From Chromobotia macracanthus (Eukaryota > Chordata > Actinopteri > Cypriniformes > Botiidae): a stretch of 64,000 nucleotides of DNA. The stretch spans positions 118,501 to 182,500 of the forward strand of contig JAZGTH010000140.1 in NCBI GenBank assembly GCA_036877525.1, in the 5' to 3' direction. The notes beneath the pieces are model-generated. The model had not been told where the DNA came from and ran no database searches. It was given only the letters and a program-made list of their open reading frames with translations. Below, in pieces: positions 13,005 to 26,600 of this stretch; position 1 is the stretch's first letter, and each line of letters opens with the position of its first letter. The translations under genes and the position numbers were made by a program.

Positions 13005-13625
13005 TCAGTCCCACTTGGAGGTTTTTCTCCTCATGTAACTTTGTCCCTCGCTGTCTATGGCCTCATACAGCCGCTGGTCGTTCTCTCTGACGGCGTGCAG
13101 ATAGCCGAGGTACCCGGCACACAGACTAATGGCCACCAGCCCAAAGACCATTACCGGTTTATTCTGCAGGGGACAGTCACATTAAACGATGTACAGTCAA
13201 ACTCAGAGAGATGAATGCACACACAGAATGACATTACAGGTGTTTTTAAAACATGCAGTGAAGTAGATAGCTCACTAGGTTTGTAAAGGACACATCAGGT
13301 CAAGCATTTGACAAAACAAACCATTCAGTTATTTTTCATTTATTGTTAAATATATTGTTACACAATAAAATTGAGTATCGTGTATTAATGCTTATTCTGC
13401 AGGGGAGCTGAGGGTGAAAAGAACAATGGCTGACTCAAAGTCTACGCACACAGAGTTGAAACGCACACATCCCGTGTCTTCGTCATTTATTTCTATTGTA
13501 AATCATTTGACATTCAAGCATGAATGAAGGAGACTTGCGGGTTTGATGAAGAGCTCCGGGTTCAAAGCGCGGAACAATGCACTGGTTCTGACTCCCCGCA
13601 GGCCGGGACCGCCGCCGGGACACAT
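13005..13625 (-). CDS. smim8: Small integral membrane protein 8
   Basis: Two coding exons, 13539-13625 and 13005-13163, give 81 residues, somewhat shorter than the human protein. Exon 1 encodes MCPGGGPGLRGVRTSALFR and ends NPELFIKP. Exon 2 starts NKPVMVFGLVAISLCAGYLG, the single membrane helix, and ends with the family tail DSEGQSYMRRKTSKWD. Start: the ATG at 13625 is the first in-frame Met before the conserved PGLRGVRT. The donor is GC, not GT (CCC|GCAAGT), matched to a normal TGCAG acceptor. The cellular role is poorly known. The gene sits between the fusion gene (same strand) and gjb7 (opposite strand), as SMIM8 sits beside GJB7 in human. The family identification is secure. Confidence 0.95.
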
Positions 13626-15090
13626 CCTCACTGCGCCCAGCTGATGAACACGCTCAGAAGACAACACACAAGCTGCTGCTACTCATCCACAGGAGGGCGG
13701 CATATTGACAGATAGACGACAGAGAAAAGAGAGAACAGAGGGTTTACTGGCAGACAGAGAAATCACAGCGACACTAGTGTCCAGATCAGGGTAGTGCAGG
13801 TGGCGATCAATCGATCGGGTTGTTTTCAGTAACTGATGTCTTTTGTCAGGGTTACTTGACAAAACAACCTGATCTACAACTCGTTAAATATTGCCAATTA
13901 ATCAGCTTGCAAAATTAAACAACAACAAACAAACAAACAAAACAATGTTTACATTTATCAAATAAGTGTTGTGGTCAATCCATTTGACTGTAGTATTCAA
14001 CAGGTTAAGAAGTTATTTTATTCAAGGTGACTTATCTGGTGACGTATGATGTGTGGCAATAATCTTATTTTGCTGGTAATAAGATCATTGCTGCTGATCT
14101 CATCAGTAATTTATGCAGGTAAAACAATACTAAAGTTGTCATTAAAACTGCATGTGCACTTGTTGTGCCTCACAGATCTGCAGGTTTTCTTGCAAATGTC
14201 TTCAATACTTCACATTAACCCATATTAGTACTTCCTAATAACACACCTAATACAAATAAACAAGCCAACACAAGATACACAGAATTACTCTAAAGAGGTG
14301 TTTGTTGAGTTTGCAACCGAAGACAGTAAGTGTTTCTGCTCTCCTCAAAAAAAAATCATTGATTTCTTCCCACTGGTTGGGAGCAGAGACACATGCTTCA
14401 CCTAACTGCAGCTACAGGTGTGAGTTGTGGATCCTCGTGTGGAGTTTATTACTTCTGAAATATAACCTCTCAACAAGAATTTACCACCAACAATCGGTAT
14501 TAATAGGACTCTTCTACTCAAGTTCAGTCACTTTTAATGATAACAGAATCATTTGCCAACCTCAACATAAACATATTCTTCATTTAAAATGGAGAAATCA
14601 GCTTAAAGTTGATGTGACTGGTATAGGTCACATTTTAAGTATGGGTTACCATACGTTGACAAATACGTCACCGTCACTTTACTTTCATTAGAACACACCT
14701 ACAGAACACACTTTAGCTCCATGTCTCTCCCGTTTTCTCATCTCACTATCGTTCATTTTTTTAAATAAATGTATATAGATGAAAAATTTCACCTGTATTC
14801 ATCAGACGCTAAGATGACCATGGAGACATAAGGATGCTGTAACGACTTGTCAAAGACACGAGCGTGACAAGTTTACTTTTAACACAACCCAGAGCGACTG
14901 TTTACATTAATAACACTATAGCAGGATATATGCCTTATGACAACTTCAGCTTTCAGACAAACATATCAGGTTTTCTGTTTACCAAAAATAATGCAGAGTG
15001 ATAAACCATCTGATTCATCAGTTATTACTTGGTTCACATGAAGTGTTTCCATTGACATAAGAGCTCTCCCATGGTAACCAAACAGGTGTG
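13626..15090. other. Intergenic region between divergent smim8 and gjb7
   Basis: The GC-rich sequence at 13570-13740 probably holds the smim8 promoter and leader. The rest is AT-rich. Short open frames here show no family resemblance. No RNA gene was seen. Confidence 0.5.
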
Positions 15091-15191
15091 GCACCTACAC
15101 CAGGTGTATTTGACTATCAAATAGCACAGAGAAGCTGCTCTTTAACAGACAGAGAATACCAAAAGAAAAGAGGAATCAGACAAATTTAAAG
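15090..15191 (+). other. gjb7: Probable non-coding first exon of gjb7
   Basis: The sequence ends in AAAG|GTAAAT, a good donor. A matching acceptor CTTAACAG ends at 15778, 21 bases before the gjb7 ATG. Connexin genes typically have an untranslated first exon and an intact coding exon. The 5' limit is a guess. Confidence 0.5.
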
Positions 15192-15799
15192 GTAAATATT
15201 ATTGTTCTTATCAAAAGTGTAGACCTATTTTACCCTGTTATACCAAAGCAAAGCATTTAATGGATAGAACTTTATTGTTTTTATAACCCACAGGTCTGAT
15301 AACCCACCTTTGTTGGCTTTTTAATACAGCATTGAGAAGTAATTGAAATATTTGGTATAGCTATATTAGTGTTGTTTTATCTCTTGGACTCATTTAATTT
15401 AAATAGTCAAATAAATAGTTGGGCATGTGATATGTAAACTTATATCTGTCTAAAGAGCTTAAAATTTTCATGATGATACATTGCTTCTAAACATTTAAGA
15501 AATTCAGCTCTGTTTAATGACTACAAAAAATGTTTAAATGTCTTTAAATTACAAAAATATATTAAAAGTGGCATTCATTTTAAAGAAATGTAACACAAAC
15601 ACCTTTTGACGTGATTTGACCTTTTCCAATACAATGACATTAAACATGGACTTAGTATCCACAGTCTATTTTAACAGCTGTTTTCCAGAACATGAATGTA
15701 TTGGTTGCACCTCTTAAAAAAACCTTCTGTATGTTGATCTCATGGTGATTTTTAACACTGAGTTCTGAATCTTAACAGCCTGATGAAGCTCACGAGATC

Positions 15800-16594
15800 A
15801 TGAACTGGGGATTTCTGGAGAATGTGTTAAGCGGAGTAAACAAGTACTCAACAGTCGTCGGACGGGTTTGGCTCTCCGTCCTCTTTGTTTTCCGCATCCT
15901 GGTGTTTGTTGCCGCTGCAGAGCAGGTGTGGAAGGATGAGTTTAAAGACTTTGTTTGCAACACGCAGCAGCCGGGCTGTGAGCAGGTCTGCTTCGACCAC
16001 TTCTTCCCAATCTCTCAGGTGCGACTGTGGGCTGTGCAGCTGATCATGGTTTCCACCCCATCACTGCTGGTGGCACTGCACGTGGCCTACAGGGAGCACA
16101 GAGAGAGCAAACACAAACAGAGGCTGTACCAGGACAAAGGCAGCATAGATGGAGGTCTGCTGTTCACCTACATCATAAGTCTGACCCTCAAAACAACCTT
16201 TGAGGTGGCAACTCTGCTTGCATTCTATTTCCTGTACAGTGGCTTTAATGTGCCCCGGTTGCTTCAGTGTGAGGAGAGCCCATGCCCCAACACTGTGGAC
16301 TGCTACATCTCTAAAGCCACAGAGAAAAAAATATTCCTGTATATTATGGGATGTACATCTATACTATGCATTGCCCTAAATGTGGTGGAGACGGTGTATA
16401 TCATATCCAAACAGTGCTGGAAGTGCTTCAGTAAGAAGTACGTTCCTGTTAATGAAAGAGTTGTCTGCCGTGATCAACCTCCTTCTATGGTCACTCTGGG
16501 TTCAGCTGCACCACAGCTGATAGCCACTTCTGAGGAGGTGGAGCTTCACTCTGCACCAGCTGCACAGAAAAGCCCCACCCTCAACGCTGCATGA
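15800..16594 (+). CDS. gjb7: Gap junction beta-7-like connexin
   Basis: A single uninterrupted coding exon of 264 residues. Six connexins form a hemichannel, and two dock to join the cytoplasm of adjacent cells. Seen: an N-terminal helix (MNWGFLENVLSGVNKYSTVV), four membrane segments at ~22-40, 76-96, 122-146 and 179-203, first-loop cysteines 53, 60, 64 (CX6CX3C) and second-loop cysteines 157, 162, 168 (CX4CX5C). This is the beta-group pattern. The stretch FFPISQVRLWAVQLIMVSTP is closest to human GJB7 among the beta connexins I can recall, and the position between znf292 and smim8 with opposite orientation supports this. The cytoplasmic tail from ~207 is divergent. GJB3/GJB4-like would be the alternative from sequence alone. 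The gene is convergent with znf292. Confidence 0.9.
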   Translation: MNWGFLENVLSGVNKYSTVVGRVWLSVLFVFRILVFVAAAEQVWKDEFKDFVCNTQQPGCEQVCFDHFFPISQVRLWAVQLIMVSTPSLLVALHVAYREHRESKHKQRLYQDKGSIDGGLLFTYIISLTLKTTFEVATLLAFYFLYSGFNVPRLLQCEESPCPNTVDCYISKATEKKIFLYIMGCTSILCIALNVVETVYIISKQCWKCFSKKYVPVNERVVCRDQPPSMVTLGSAAPQLIATSEEVELHSAPAAQKSPTLNAA

Positions 16595-17660
16595 AATATG
16601 GACCGTTACATTTTTTTTGCTTACTGAAATCTGCTTACTGAAATCTGCTTAAAATTTCAAAGAATTATTTTTCCATATAATTAAACCAGAAATATCAAAC
16701 AGTTTTGATTATATTTCTAAAATAATAGAAATTCTACAAAGCAAGAAACTATTGATGGACTGATTATTGGCTGGTATTTATTTCAGGATTATAAGCATTG
16801 CCTGTCAAGTGTTTGTCTGGCCAATTAACAGAAGTGGTTGTTGTCTTTATATCTTCCAAAAAAATACTGACAAACTTGTTAATGCCAACAGATAATAAAA
16901 ATACTAGAAATTACACAATTAAATTATCTTTTTTAATCTGCTCATTTGCTATCATTAGGAGTAACAGCAATACATCAGCCATCTGCTCTTTAAATATAAG
17001 TATCGGACTCCAAAAAAACTGGTCACAATGACAGAACTTTAAATCATATCCCAAGTTTTTACTAAAACTGTGATCAAGAAAGAGACCAAAACAAGTGTAA
17101 GCTGTATTAAATCGGTTTGTACTAATGAACATACAGACTGCTGGTGGCAGTAGTTGATCAATGAACCAGACATGTTATTGACAAATTTCAGACTTACAAG
17201 GTGAGCAGGACCAGAACAGTTACGAATTATACACACCACAGAACATCATTTACTTTCATCTGGACAGAAAAAAGTCCAATGCAATATTACAAAGTATGAG
17301 TCTATCCAATATTTAAAAACATAATCCACTTCAGTGACAACAAAATAGGCTGATGAGCTTTATATAAGAACAGACATGCTTTAGGGGTATTTTATCTTCT
17401 ACTGCAACTGTAAAGTTAGCTTAACATACACAGTATTAAGGCATAAACATCACACTAGGGGCTGTAACAAAATAATGGGCATGTAGTGTTTTCCACATCA
17501 CAAAATGTTGCCTGTGAACGTACTGTGAACAAGCAACAACCATTCTGCATTCATGTCCCACTGGAGATAAACTTCCAGATAAAAGGATTTGATTGGGCAC
17601 TAGGTAAGTCAGCAACCTTATCCTGAGTTCTGATCACGACGGGGCAACAAGTCCAGAAAT
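16595..17660. other. Convergent 3' region of gjb7 and znf292
   Basis: About 1.07 kb separates the two stop codons. It is AT-rich and includes an AATAAA-like signal near 16893 on the plus strand. It should contain both 3' UTRs, and overlap of the two transcripts is possible. No other gene was seen. Confidence 0.6.
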
Positions 17661-20600
17661 TTAATTTTCTTTCTCAAGAATCACTGTGGGTCGCATTTCA
17701 TGAAGCTGCTTTAGAAGAAGTTCAAAGACATCAGAAAACACTTTCTGTACCTCAAACGTCACATTGCTGAGTGAGGACAACTTTTGAGGATTTTTAAATT
17801 CAACAAGTTGCAGGACTTCCTGTGAATGTATTTTTACATCTGATCTTCTGCACATGACTGCAGCAGTCTTTAGGTGGAAAGCAGCCATCCGTTTACGTGA
17901 ACTTCCATTCATCTCTACTGTTGCCTTTCTCTTATGGGATGTTCTTGATTCCTTAAGAAACTGAAGAAAGGAAACCTCAAATCCCATGGGCTTGAAGGAA
18001 TTCAATGGTGTGCTTTGATCAGAGACAACCTCCTGGGTCACAGTGGTGCTAGAGGAAGTGGAATCAGAGTTCAAGTCCACGTAATTGACTGTGCTACTCC
18101 TTGTCATCCTCAGTCTTGTCTGCCTGCTGTGTCCAAACGATTTGTCTATGTCACTGCTATACTTGCGTGGGCGTCCCCTCCGCCGTTTAACCACTACTGA
18201 GATCTCTGAACAGGTGTCTGTGGAAGGTTTGCTGTCCGACAGATCGCCATCCTCTGTGCTTTCTTTTCCAGATGTAGGCTTTGAGAACTCAGATTCACTT
18301 AGCTCGGGCTCAGAGACATTCTCATTTTCAGACATCTCAACAGAACTTTCCTCTGATTTATCGGTGTCATCACTTCTGGATGCGATATGTTTATATCTGG
18401 ATCGAGGTAACTTTTTACAGTATATAAAGTTGCTTCTCTGTTCCTCCAGATACTGTTTTGGGAGACCGTGTTGGAGGTAATGCTTCATTATATTTCGTTC
18501 TGAACTGGTCACTGTTTCACAACCCTTTATCATACAGGCATATTGCAGCTGTAATCGTTTGGTGCACATGGCAGAAGCCTCTTCCTGGGTTTTTAAAATG
18601 GGTTTTCCATATTTGGTCCAGTTGTTTTTCAGATTTTTTCTCTTTTTTAGACATCCCTTTTTAATTGGTTTCTTGTTAGTTTCTCTATTTTCTTTCTCAA
18701 CAACATCAACACATTGATATTTCCTGGGACGACCCAGTTTAACCCCCCTCCTGCCCTCTTGTGGGTTCATGAGCAGCCGTTTGTAAACGTCGTGGTGTTT
18801 CTTCATGGTGTGACGCAGTAGATTTGATCGTGTGCTGTAAGCACATTCACAGCCATTCACCTGACATCTGAACATCCCCTCCACAGGGTCAACTTTAGAG
18901 ATCTTTATATCTTTATGTTCTTTATCAACATGACTGATATACTTCCAGAAAGCTGTGAAAGTCTCAGAGCAGTCTGGCTGATCACACTGAAACCGACCCA
19001 GACTGATGCTGCACATCATGGCACCTGCTTTCCCAAGGGTTAATTTGTGAAGCTGAAGGTAATGCTGAAGCAAGTCTGGAACCGATTGGAAAATGCAGGA
19101 ACAGTCTTTGACTTGACACCTGAACTCATCCACCTCCTTGACCTCACCATCCAGCTTGTCCTCACTTTCTTCATCCTTTTCCTCCATCTCATCATTTTTC
19201 TTGTCTTGACTGTTTACCTCAAATTTAGGCAAAACAGACTGATGCACTACTTTGTAATGTAGGATCAAATTATGTTGAATGGTAAACGCTGCCACACAGC
19301 CATGGTGAACACAACGATAAGGTCTGTAAGGACTTAAAGTATCATCAATCTCCACTTTCTTCTCTTTGGTTTTTTTGGGAGGTTCTCTTGGCCTTGCCAG
19401 TCGGGGCTTACTAGGTTTGGGCTTTTTGTCCAGGGACTGATTGGCTATCTGTACTAGTGCTGATGGAGAATCTGTAGGCAGAAGTTCTTTAAGCAGGCCT
19501 GAACCATGGGCCTGACCAAAAAGGCAAACCTTTGTAGAAAACCATGTGTTTGGATTCTGATCTACTCTTTGACTTACTAAAGAATGACCAGACACAATGG
19601 CTGAGGGATGTATGGGAGTCTGATTTTGTGAATTTACCACCTGTCCAACAGCAGGTTGCTTGACAAGTGATGGAGTAATGCAATGTGATTGTTTGACATT
19701 ATCCATTTTCATAGACCCTGATGTACCTGTAACAGCTACTTGCTGTTGATGGGCATCTGAAAGTGGCATGTTTTCAATATGATTGGGCAATTCTGGCACT
19801 AGACAAGGGCTTCCTTCATCACTCTCCACCAACCTGTGATTGGACTGGCGCTTAATTTTCATCCTCTCCATTTCTTCCTGTGAAAAATTATGAACTGTCT
19901 GATAATGGGCTCTAAGGTTGGAATTGCGTGTGAAGGCCTTGGAACACTTCTGACAGCTGAAAGGAGCAACATTAAACTGCTCTTTTAACTGTGTGAGCAT
20001 GTCATCTGTGTAATTGTGCAGTTTGACAAGATGTTTAAAAAGAGCATCTTTTGTCATTGCTCTGTAAGTACAACCATTTTTGTCACATGCAAATGGTTTC
20101 ACATAACTTGATATCTCAATGAATGAATCATTGGACTGTGGCTCATTAGGCTGTTTATCATTCACGGTAGACTCATCCACAGTCTTGGTATCTTCACAGA
20201 GTTCCCTGTCTAGGTCAAGCTTCTCAAAAGCCTTTTGGATTTCCAACATTTCATTCACTGTGGTTCTGGTCATATTGTTGGGCTGATCATTAATGACAGA
20301 TGCTTCTTTGTGAATTAAGCCCTCATTTGGGTTGATGTCACCCAACTGTGAAACAGTCTCAGCTGAAGTCCCAGCTGTGTTTCCCACAAGCTGGTGCTCA
20401 CTTTGAGTTTCACTCTGAATCATGTTTGAAGTACACTGTGCATTTCCACTCACAGGACTTGCTACAGACATTTGTGAGCAGTAGCTATCAACACTTGAAC
20501 CACAAGGCAAACTACTTCCCTTGTGAAGGTCTCCTGCTAGTATCTGTTCACGCAGCCTTTTTTTGATACTCTTTTCAGACACTAGATTTTGGGCAAGACT

Positions 20601-23600
20601 TGCCATGGCTGACAGAAGCCCATCATTTGATAATCCACTCGCATTGATTACGGTTGTTTTCTCCTTGATCTCTTTCATTTTATTTAATGTTTCAGTTTGA
20701 AGAATTTGACTGACATGATCTGAGGAACCATTATTCAAGATGGATGCAGAGTTATCTTCAGCAAACAACTGAGAAAGAAGAGGATCACTCAGACCTTCAA
20801 TAAACAGTGGGTTAGACATCTCAGGGTAACTTGCTTGTAGAGGATGTTTTACACCATCAGTGTGCTGTATGACACTAGTTTCTGGCATACGGTTGTTTTG
20901 AGTGTATACACCACAGGTGTCAGGACGTGTCTGCTGTTCCTGTCCAGAGCTCACACACATATTTAAGGGGCTTTGCTTGTACACTTCTTCCTTCTGTTTA
21001 TCGTTGCAAGCAGAGCCATTTGCTTGGAGAAAAGTGACATTGGGGAATAGTTTTGGATCAAGAGGGCCGTTTATCTGCGGGTGCACAGAGAGTTGCAGAT
21101 TCACATATGAGGATGGTGTTGGATGAGGGGAGTTGAGAAGATCAAGAAAGGATCTGGGAAGGTCTGCTGTAAGGTCAGTTTCATCAAATGGTTTGCAATA
21201 AGCACGCTTTGATAAGTGCCCTCCAAGAGACTTAGGACTTTGAAATTCTCTATAACACCTGCAACAAATAAACTTGCCATCTCTAATAATGGCCGGCCAT
21301 TTTGTTCTTCTACTTCGTTTTTTTTTTTTATCACCGTCATTTGACACATTTTCAGTGTTACTCTGAGAACCCTGATAACTCTTATTTGATTGGACAGCTC
21401 CATTGTTTGGAGGCAGCAAATTTAAATTAGGGTCTCTCTTCAACCTTACTACACACTTATTGTTAGTTACTGCAGAGAAAGGATTGTTGCTTGTTTGTTG
21501 AGAGCATGAAGATGCTGAGGAAACTTTAGGAAATGAACTGTCAGTGTAAGAGGGCAGCACAGGCATTTGAGCCAATCTCAAATTTGGATCCACTACAGAG
21601 TTAGCAGATGCCATCATATTTGCACTAATGACTCGCTGAGGTGGACTGGTGTCGCCAACAGGATGCAAACTGTCATTGGTGGAACCATTTAGCTTCTGAA
21701 GACTGCCCATCAGGGATGGGGTGGGATGACTGTTAGAATTATCCTGTGGGTGTAGAGCATTATAGCCCATTCCTTTACACTGTGCATTTTCAGAAGCTGC
21801 GTTCAGGTTAGGAGTAAAATGATTAGGAGAAAGTGTACTGATGTTTTGGGTCATTCCCTGTGAATGGCATGTCTGTTGTTGAGGTACTGAATTGTTCCTG
21901 GGGTCCTTCATGTGGCCTGCTGTCATTTGAGACGAATTTGCACCATTTCCAAGCTGAGAGATTACAATGGGATCCAATATATCTTCCAATTCATTGGTAT
22001 GTATATGGCCTGTGAGTGGAGTTATGCGAGAGGTGGCGGGAGGAAAGCTGGAGTTGACGCAGTTTGTTGAGTTGTGAGGTTGACCAAATTGGTTCTGTGT
22101 TTGAATGGGAGGGACACCTTGACTTAGTTGGTCTGACTGAATCGAATTGTGACTTCCTTTTATAGAAACGGACCTGAATGTGGGTTGCATTGCCGCATTG
22201 TTCTTTTTTGCTAGTTTCCACTGTGTGTAAAATTCAGGATGAACAGCCTTCATGTGCTTGGTAACACTTCTGTAAGAACTATAGTCTCGAGTACATGAAT
22301 CGTAAGGACATTTGTGTCTTTCTTTTACCACTTGAACACTGTTGGTGTCCACTAGTGGCACAGATTTGCTTTCAGATGTTTGTCCATTACTTGGCAAGGG
22401 AGCCATTTGAAGAGGAAGTGTTTGTGAAATAGGTGGAATCATCTGACCCAGTGAGACAAGTGGTATTACACTGTGGGAAACCTGTGCTGGAGGTGTCATG
22501 GAATTATTATAAAGGCCTAAATACTGTGTCTGGATCTGACTTAAAGGATTTAGATTGCATTGCCCAAATACTGCGTTGTTATCGTTGTATAATGGCGTCT
22601 TAGTTGAATTAGCTGTCTGCAGCTGACAATGCAAAACATTTGGTGGAACATCAGTTGGTGGAACAGGCAGAAAGTCCTCCAATACACTCTGGTATGAAGA
22701 TGTAGAAGGCATGGGATCTGAATCATTCATCAGGGCCTCCAGCAGAGACTCCTCTGGTCCAAGCTGAGACATGTCCATGGCTGCCTGGCTCAGATTAGTT
22801 TGATCTGCTCCAGGAAGAACACAGTCTTGACTGCAAACTGCAAAAGCACTATTTAGCATATTTTCAACAGAATGCTTTACTGTCACCATGGCAGATGGAT
22901 GATCCACTTGAGGAGCTGTGCTGTTGGCATTTGAATGTGTGACCAACAGAGGGTCGGGCAGAACAGAACTCTGGTGTGATTGATTTGATTGGTCCTGATG
23001 AGGTTTAGCTGGTTGTCCGTCAGTGCTCTGGTCTTTTGTAACATGTCTCTCTGCATGGAGATCTAACAAAGTCTGACAATGAAACACTTTACCACAGTCT
23101 GGTGCTTTGCAGGTAAATGTTTTGTAATGCTGTGCTTCATGATCATACAGTTTGTAGGCTTCATGAAATATCTTGCCACAACTTGGAAACATACACTTAG
23201 CCTTAAAGAGTGGGTGGTCTTTCTTATGTACAATAAGTTCAGCGTTAGAGTCAAAACTGGCTTTGCAATTAAGCTGTATGCAAATATAGGGTTTAGTGCC
23301 ACAGTGTACCTGCAGGTGATCATTTAGATGATTGACGCTGACAAACTGACGACGACAATACTGGCACATGACTTTTGTGCTCTGCATTTTAAGGAAGCAC
23401 TTTGCTTCTTCATTGTCCCCGTGATCTTTCACATGGGCAAGAAGATTACGAAAATACTTAAATCCCTTCCTGCAGCTCTGAACTGGGCAAATACTCCCTT
23501 CACTACCGTTCTTGAATTCCATACACTCTGAGTGGTGGGCATGTCCATTAGCAAGTTTGTTGAAGTCCCAAGTGCAGCTTTTTTTTGTCTTGGCCTTGCG

Positions 23601-26600
23601 CAGTCGGTTTTCTCCACTTTTAGCTTTTAAGGCTGCTATGACAGGAGCTGCAGTCTTTGGGTTGGCTAATTTCTTATTTGTTTTCATTGCAGCGAGACGC
23701 TCTTTACATGAAAGTTTCACATGCGATGCAACGTGTGGTTCAAGAGTCTCTCTTGTTTCAAAGGTCTCTGTACATATCGGGCAACTATAGTGTCCATCTT
23801 TGAAGTGAGTCTGTGCATGTCGCACTATTCGGTGACCAAGAAACTCCTTATCACACAAAACACAATACTGCATGTAAGCCTGCCAATTTCTAAACCTTGC
23901 AGAAACAAACCCTTTTTCTCTCAACTTTTTCATCTCTCTGTTCTTCTGCCTCTGATCTGTTATTTCGTTGAGTTCATTAGTGGCATCCACAAACCGTTGA
24001 GAGACATCATTAAACTCCTCACAAGACAGCTTCGCCTCATCCTCTGACCCCTCAGGGTCTCCATCATTTAGTTCATCAATGGAGGACACAATCGACGCCT
24101 CCTCTCCCATAAGGCCCAAACAGTGGCGCTTTAATGTCTTCCAGTCCCAGAACTCAGGATCAAAAGGCCACTGGGTTTTAAGGACTAAGATCAGCTCACA
24201 ACGCAGGGAGTTTGGTACTGGTAGATTTTCCTCCTCTAGCTTCTGGTCTGGCTCATTGTAAAGAGTTTCAACTGCATAATAAGAGTCCACTGTTGGCTCC
24301 AGGAGAAACTCGGTTAGCTGGCAGGCCCTTTTTACCTCCAGGTCTAAGGGTAAAAGGCAGGAAATGGTTTTACAGACTGTGGCCTTGGTGCTTCCCTCAC
24401 ACGATTCCATTTGGAGAGCTCGTATACACATCTCAATACAGGCCAAAAGTCCAACTTTATCCATCTTAAAATTGAAAAAGCAATGTTTAGTATTTGAGAC
24501 ATTTTATTAATTTTGAAAAATAATTACATGAAGCGAGAACTGTAGGAAGGCTTACCTCTGACTGGATGACTTTAATGAAGAAGAGTAGGTGGAACACAGT
24601 TTTGGACAGAAGTGACATCTGACGGCATCGCTCCAGAAAGTCTTGTTCTGAAGGTTCTAATCGCTTGAGTAGTTTGCTCCAAAACAGAGTAAGTTCCCTG
24701 TCAAAAGTACACAACGACATTTACAAAATAGATATACATTATCCTCTACTGTGAAGATAATCATATGTTGTCTTTTTTTTTACACTTTTATGTATTTATC
24801 AAGTTTATATTAGTAATTTTCTTATTCTACATTAACATTCTTATGGATGATGACTTGTGTAACTTACCAAGCACAGTAAGAATCCTCTTGAAGAATCTGA
24901 TGGGTCAAAAAACCAGAACACAGAGTGAACGCAGCTTTCTCATCGTCCGCCTCGAGGTTACAAATCATCTCCAGAGCATCACGACAGTCCACTCTTGAGA
25001 GCTAAACAGGAAGACATACGCTCATGAAAAACCTTTTTGATGTCTCTTAGAAACAAGAAAATCTACCTCCAAGGTCCCTGTATAATCATCAAGGTCAAGT
25101 CTAAATTCATACCTTTTTAATAAAGACTCTTTATTGAAGCTCTGGTTTATAAGATTCGAATTTCGACTTTCATAACTTAATCCACACCAGACCAATGATA
25201 TGCAAATGAAAAGTAAATATTATCAGTGCACTGGCTCACCTCTTCCATTACAATTTCCTGTGGAGCAACAGTGCACAAACACACCAGGTACATCTGCTTA
25301 AAGTGGCCCTGTTCTTCAACCTCAGAGATCTCAGCACAAGCCTTGGCCAACAGTGCTGCCTGCTCTGCACAGTTCTGTTTCACCAGGTGCTTAATTCGCA
25401 TCCTCAGTAGTGTCGGTCCTTCCTGAATGAGGAACTCACAAACTATAGAGACAAAAGAAGAACATTCAACTGCTGGTGTAACACTGACAGTGACTCAGAC
25501 TGATCTGAAGAGGAAACAGGATGGAAAACAGCACCTTTCTCCTGGGGTGGAGTGTCATTGTTCAAAATGCTCTGCAGTGTTGGGTTGGTCCACAGCCCTT
25601 TCTCTTGTGAGATGGTGGACAGCATCATCAGCTGGGAGATTCCCCTCTCTTGCACCAGAGAGTGGGCAGTCTACACAGATGTAATATAACCCTTACTTTA
25701 AACTACTAAAAACTGGACAATTTAAGTCATTTAAAAAAAGCGCCCTTTCACAGTGCAAACTGTGTTTTCTGTGTTGTTGACTTTTCTATTTCTCTTTTCT
25801 TTTTCTTTGACAAACACAATTTAAACATTTAGTATTATTGTCCATTCTTTCAGAGGATGATGAAGCTCACCAATGCAAATTCTGAGAATTGTTAAATTTA
25901 CCTGGACTGATGACCTGAACCTGTCCCACAATGCATCTGGAACATTCTGTGGCAGAGAAATCAACAACTCTGCACAGCTCCTACAGAAGGAAAACTCATT
26001 CTTAAACAGCTTACAGAGTACAGGAATAATAGAAATACAGACAAACAGAGGGGAAATGCAAAAGATAATCAAGTAAATATTCTCAAGTAATTACACTGCA
26101 AGTGCATACTTACAGCGAGAGTCTTTCAAGCACAACTGGCACCTTCTCACACTGTGCAGAAAGGTACAAGGACACCTGTGCAAAGCTGAGCAGGGCGATA
26201 ATGTAAACCTCTAGTACTGCTAATGGTTCCTCCTCCATCTTCCACGAACTGGCAAACTCCACTAATGTCTGAAATGACCACAAGCAGAAGGGCTGATTCT
26301 ACATGAACTGTTACAGAATACAGAAAGTTTGAATAATTCACTAGTCAACTCTAAACAACAACATTTAGGATGTGATGTCACAATTACTGGTTGGTTGCTT
26401 TTATCTAATGGATTGCTGATGAAGCTCTCAGATGGAAACCACAGAAAAGTGGAGATCATTGAAAGTGGAGATCATTCGGGACCCAAGATCCCGAATGATA
26501 CATAAAATATTTCATTCAGTGCATAAGCTTGGCTCAGTTTAATGTGTTTGTATAATGTATATTATATACATAAATTGATATAAAAAATTACAACAATAAC

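Noticed and set aside
24462..24464. ATG at the 5' end of the 6.8-kb zinc-finger exon as the protein start
   Set aside because: A splice acceptor directly precedes it, and seven upstream exons encode the conserved ZNF292 N-terminus starting MADEEAEQ at 30180.
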